A stretch of 64,000 bases of DNA, taken from positions 124,001-188,000 of the forward strand of contig NZ_MNPW01000003.1 of the NCBI RefSeq assembly GCF_001983175.1, read 5' to 3'. Made by a program: the position numbers and the translations under genes. Below, piece by piece: positions 62,793 to 64,000 of this stretch. This stretch comes from Pseudomonas cedrina subsp. cedrina (lineage in GTDB: Bacteria; Pseudomonadota; Gammaproteobacteria; Pseudomonadales; Pseudomonadaceae). The first letter of the stretch is position 1. The number at the start of each line of letters is the position of its first letter. Below the pieces are notes generated by a model. The model was not told the origin of the DNA. It made no database searches and saw only the letters and a list, made by a program, of their open reading frames with translations.

Positions 62793-62913
62793 TGTGGGAG
62801 CTGGCTTGTCGGATCGCCGCACCGCTGCGATGCAGACACCTCGATACATCAGGCATACCCAGGTGATGCCATCGCAGGCAAGCCAGCTCCCACAGGGAAG
62901 CCCGCTCCCACAT
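62793..62913. repeat. REP-type palindrome after the creatininase gene
   Basis: Left arm TGTGGGAGCTGGCTTG, right arm CAAGCCAGCTCCCACA, followed by a partial second unit (AGCCCGCTCCCACA). Separates convergent genes. Confidence 0.75.
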
Positions 62914-62936
62914 TTGGGGCTATGCGGCGTCGGCAG

Positions 62937-63278
62937 CTATATGCATTCCTGCGCAGCAAGCTCCAGCCGCGACGGCTTGATCGCCGACGCCAACGGCTTG
63001 CGCTCATACAGGAACACCTTGCCGCCCTCCTGGGACTTGTAGGCTTCCAGGACATCATCGGCGGCAAACTTGCTGGTCAACAGCACTTTGGCGTGGCGCG
63101 AGTTCTGCGTCACGGTGGAGGTGATGCCATGCTTTTCCAGCTTGGGCAGCACACATTTCACATAGGCCTCGGGGTCCTTGGCGGTCTGCAGGGTCAGTGT
63201 CGGAGCGTTGGGGGCGGACACACACCCCGCCAGCAACAGGGAACCAAAGGCCAAGCCCGGGGCGAAAAAAGCGCGCAT
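62937..63278 (-). CDS. Small hypothetical lipoprotein
   Basis: 113 residues. Lipoprotein signal with LLLAGC (Cys19), then a soluble domain (DPEAYVKCVLPKLEKHG, FAADDVLEAYKSQEGGKVFLYER) with C-terminal Cys that may pair with C42. No family recognised. Next gene upstream is another exported protein. Confidence 0.7.
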   Translation of the reverse strand: MRAFFAPGLAFGSLLLAGCVSAPNAPTLTLQTAKDPEAYVKCVLPKLEKHGITSTVTQNSRHAKVLLTSKFAADDVLEAYKSQEGGKVFLYERKPLASAIKPSRLELAAQECI

Positions 63279-63313
63279 GAAAAATTCCTGACTATAAAAA
63301 ATAAAAGTTCACA

Positions 63314-63970
63314 TCAACCCGCACGTTGCCCAGCGTGAAGCAGCGCCTTGAGCGACGCATCGAACTGCTTCAAGGCGTCGAGCTGCACATCCCGCTGCTG
63401 CTCGATCTGCGCGGCAACTTCCGGCGCGGCCTTGTCATGCACCCACACCGACGGCACCTGCTTGTGCACCGCGCCCTCGGCCTTGGCGATGTACTGCAGG
63501 TTCGCGTCGTAGAACCGCGCAATGAACCGCGCCTCGACCTGATCGTTACGCTGGGTCAGCAGTTGGTTATGGGTATCGAGCATCACCACCACGTCGGGGT
63601 GAGCCTGCATCAGGGCGTCCAGGTTGTCGTACACGGTGACCGACAAAAAAGTGCCTTGCAGCGAGCTCATCAACCAATCGATGGCCAGTTCCGGGTCGGA
63701 GCTGTTGACGAACGCCTGGCGGATACGCCCGTCGAGGGCATCCTTGGCGCCATTCAAGGCCATGTCGTGGTAGCGTTCAAGGTAGCTGAGGTTATCGCGG
63801 GTATTATCGCTCAACAACACACCCAGCGATTGCGCGTGCTGCAGGGAGTTTACGCTACCGACGATAGGTAGCAAATGGCCTGCATGCAAATCATCGGCGA
63901 TCGCCGCGTTGTTGATCACGACAGTGCCCAGCATCACCATCATTAAAGCCAGCTGAATAAACGTCCTCAT
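63314..63970 (-). CDS. Hypothetical exported protein
   Basis: 218 residues. Signal peptide ending about residue 25 (NAAIA), helical mature part (VGSVNSLQHAQSLGVLLSD, RNDQVEARFIARFYDANLQY). Family not recognised. Same strand as the small lipoprotein, 35 bp upstream of it, so probably one transcript. Confidence 0.65.
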   Translation of the reverse strand: MRTFIQLALMMVMLGTVVINNAAIADDLHAGHLLPIVGSVNSLQHAQSLGVLLSDNTRDNLSYLERYHDMALNGAKDALDGRIRQAFVNSSDPELAIDWLMSSLQGTFLSVTVYDNLDALMQAHPDVVVMLDTHNQLLTQRNDQVEARFIARFYDANLQYIAKAEGAVHKQVPSVWVHDKAAPEVAAQIEQQRDVQLDALKQFDASLKALLHAGQRAG

Positions 63971-64000
63971 CGCGCATTTCCTTGAAAGCGTCTCGATGGG

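Overview
The window comes from a GC-rich gammaproteobacterium that is very probably a denitrifying Pseudomonas of the fluorescens group. This rests on the nar/nir/nor gene order, Dnr, DnrP, NarXL, REP-type intergenic repeats of the GTGGGAGC...GCTCCCAC kind, and small Pseudomonas-typical families such as DUF6124. No rRNA, tRNA, insertion sequence, CRISPR array or phage gene was seen.

Left half (1-31.0 kb): a denitrification island. It runs narG(partial)-narK2-narK1 | narXL | moaB-moeA-ubiU-ubiV-ubiT (molybdenum cofactor and O2-independent ubiquinone) | a PdxH paralogue | nnrS and a CopD-like membrane protein | a small ORF, dnr and dnrP | norCBD | nirQ-norE-norF | nirSMCFDLGHJEN | a HemN-like protein without its Fe-S cysteines | a second CopD-like protein. 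Seven ANR/DNR boxes (TTGAC/T-N4-ATCAA type) lie in front of these units. Most are centred 62-69 bp from the start codon, so nitrate import and sensing, the cofactors, NO2- and NO reduction and heme d1 synthesis look like one low-oxygen/NO regulon. Two NarL-type 7-2-7 palindromes add nitrate control at narK1/narX and at the moaB-ubi operon. The island ends at about 30.88 kb inside the broken 5' part of an MFS transporter gene.

Middle (31-38.3 kb): an alcohol-dehydrogenase-like enzyme with a divergent LysR, an HxlR regulator and an NmrA-like reductase, then a copper group (DUF2946, SCO-type lipoprotein, PCuAC chaperone), a DHCW cupin, a HIT-like protein and a four-copy tandem array of a 155-bp palindromic element.

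Right-middle (38.3-51.6 kb): a PrpR-type sigma-54 activator faces a three-gene catabolic operon (beta-hydroxyacid dehydrogenase, RraA-type aldolase, CitMHS transporter) that has a canonical -24/-12 promoter. Next come a GNAT gene and a lower-GC two-gene cassette encoding a HEPN-like protein. A catabolic set follows: flavin monooxygenase, RidA, DUF1028, ArgE-type deacylase, LysR and NCS1 permease.

Right end (51.6-64 kb): a DUF6124 gene behind a leader that can pair with its start codon, then DUF488/TPM, an RsbQ-like hydrolase with a PAS histidine kinase, ArsR/P450, a P-loop kinase, two L,D-transpeptidases on opposite strands, a creatininase-family enzyme and two exported proteins of unknown function.

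The items most worth following up are the cluster-free HemN-like protein, the anaerobically boxed PdxH paralogue, the DUF6124 leader, the HEPN cassette and the sigma-54 operon. Functions are assigned by reading translated sequences and recalling families; no database search was run.
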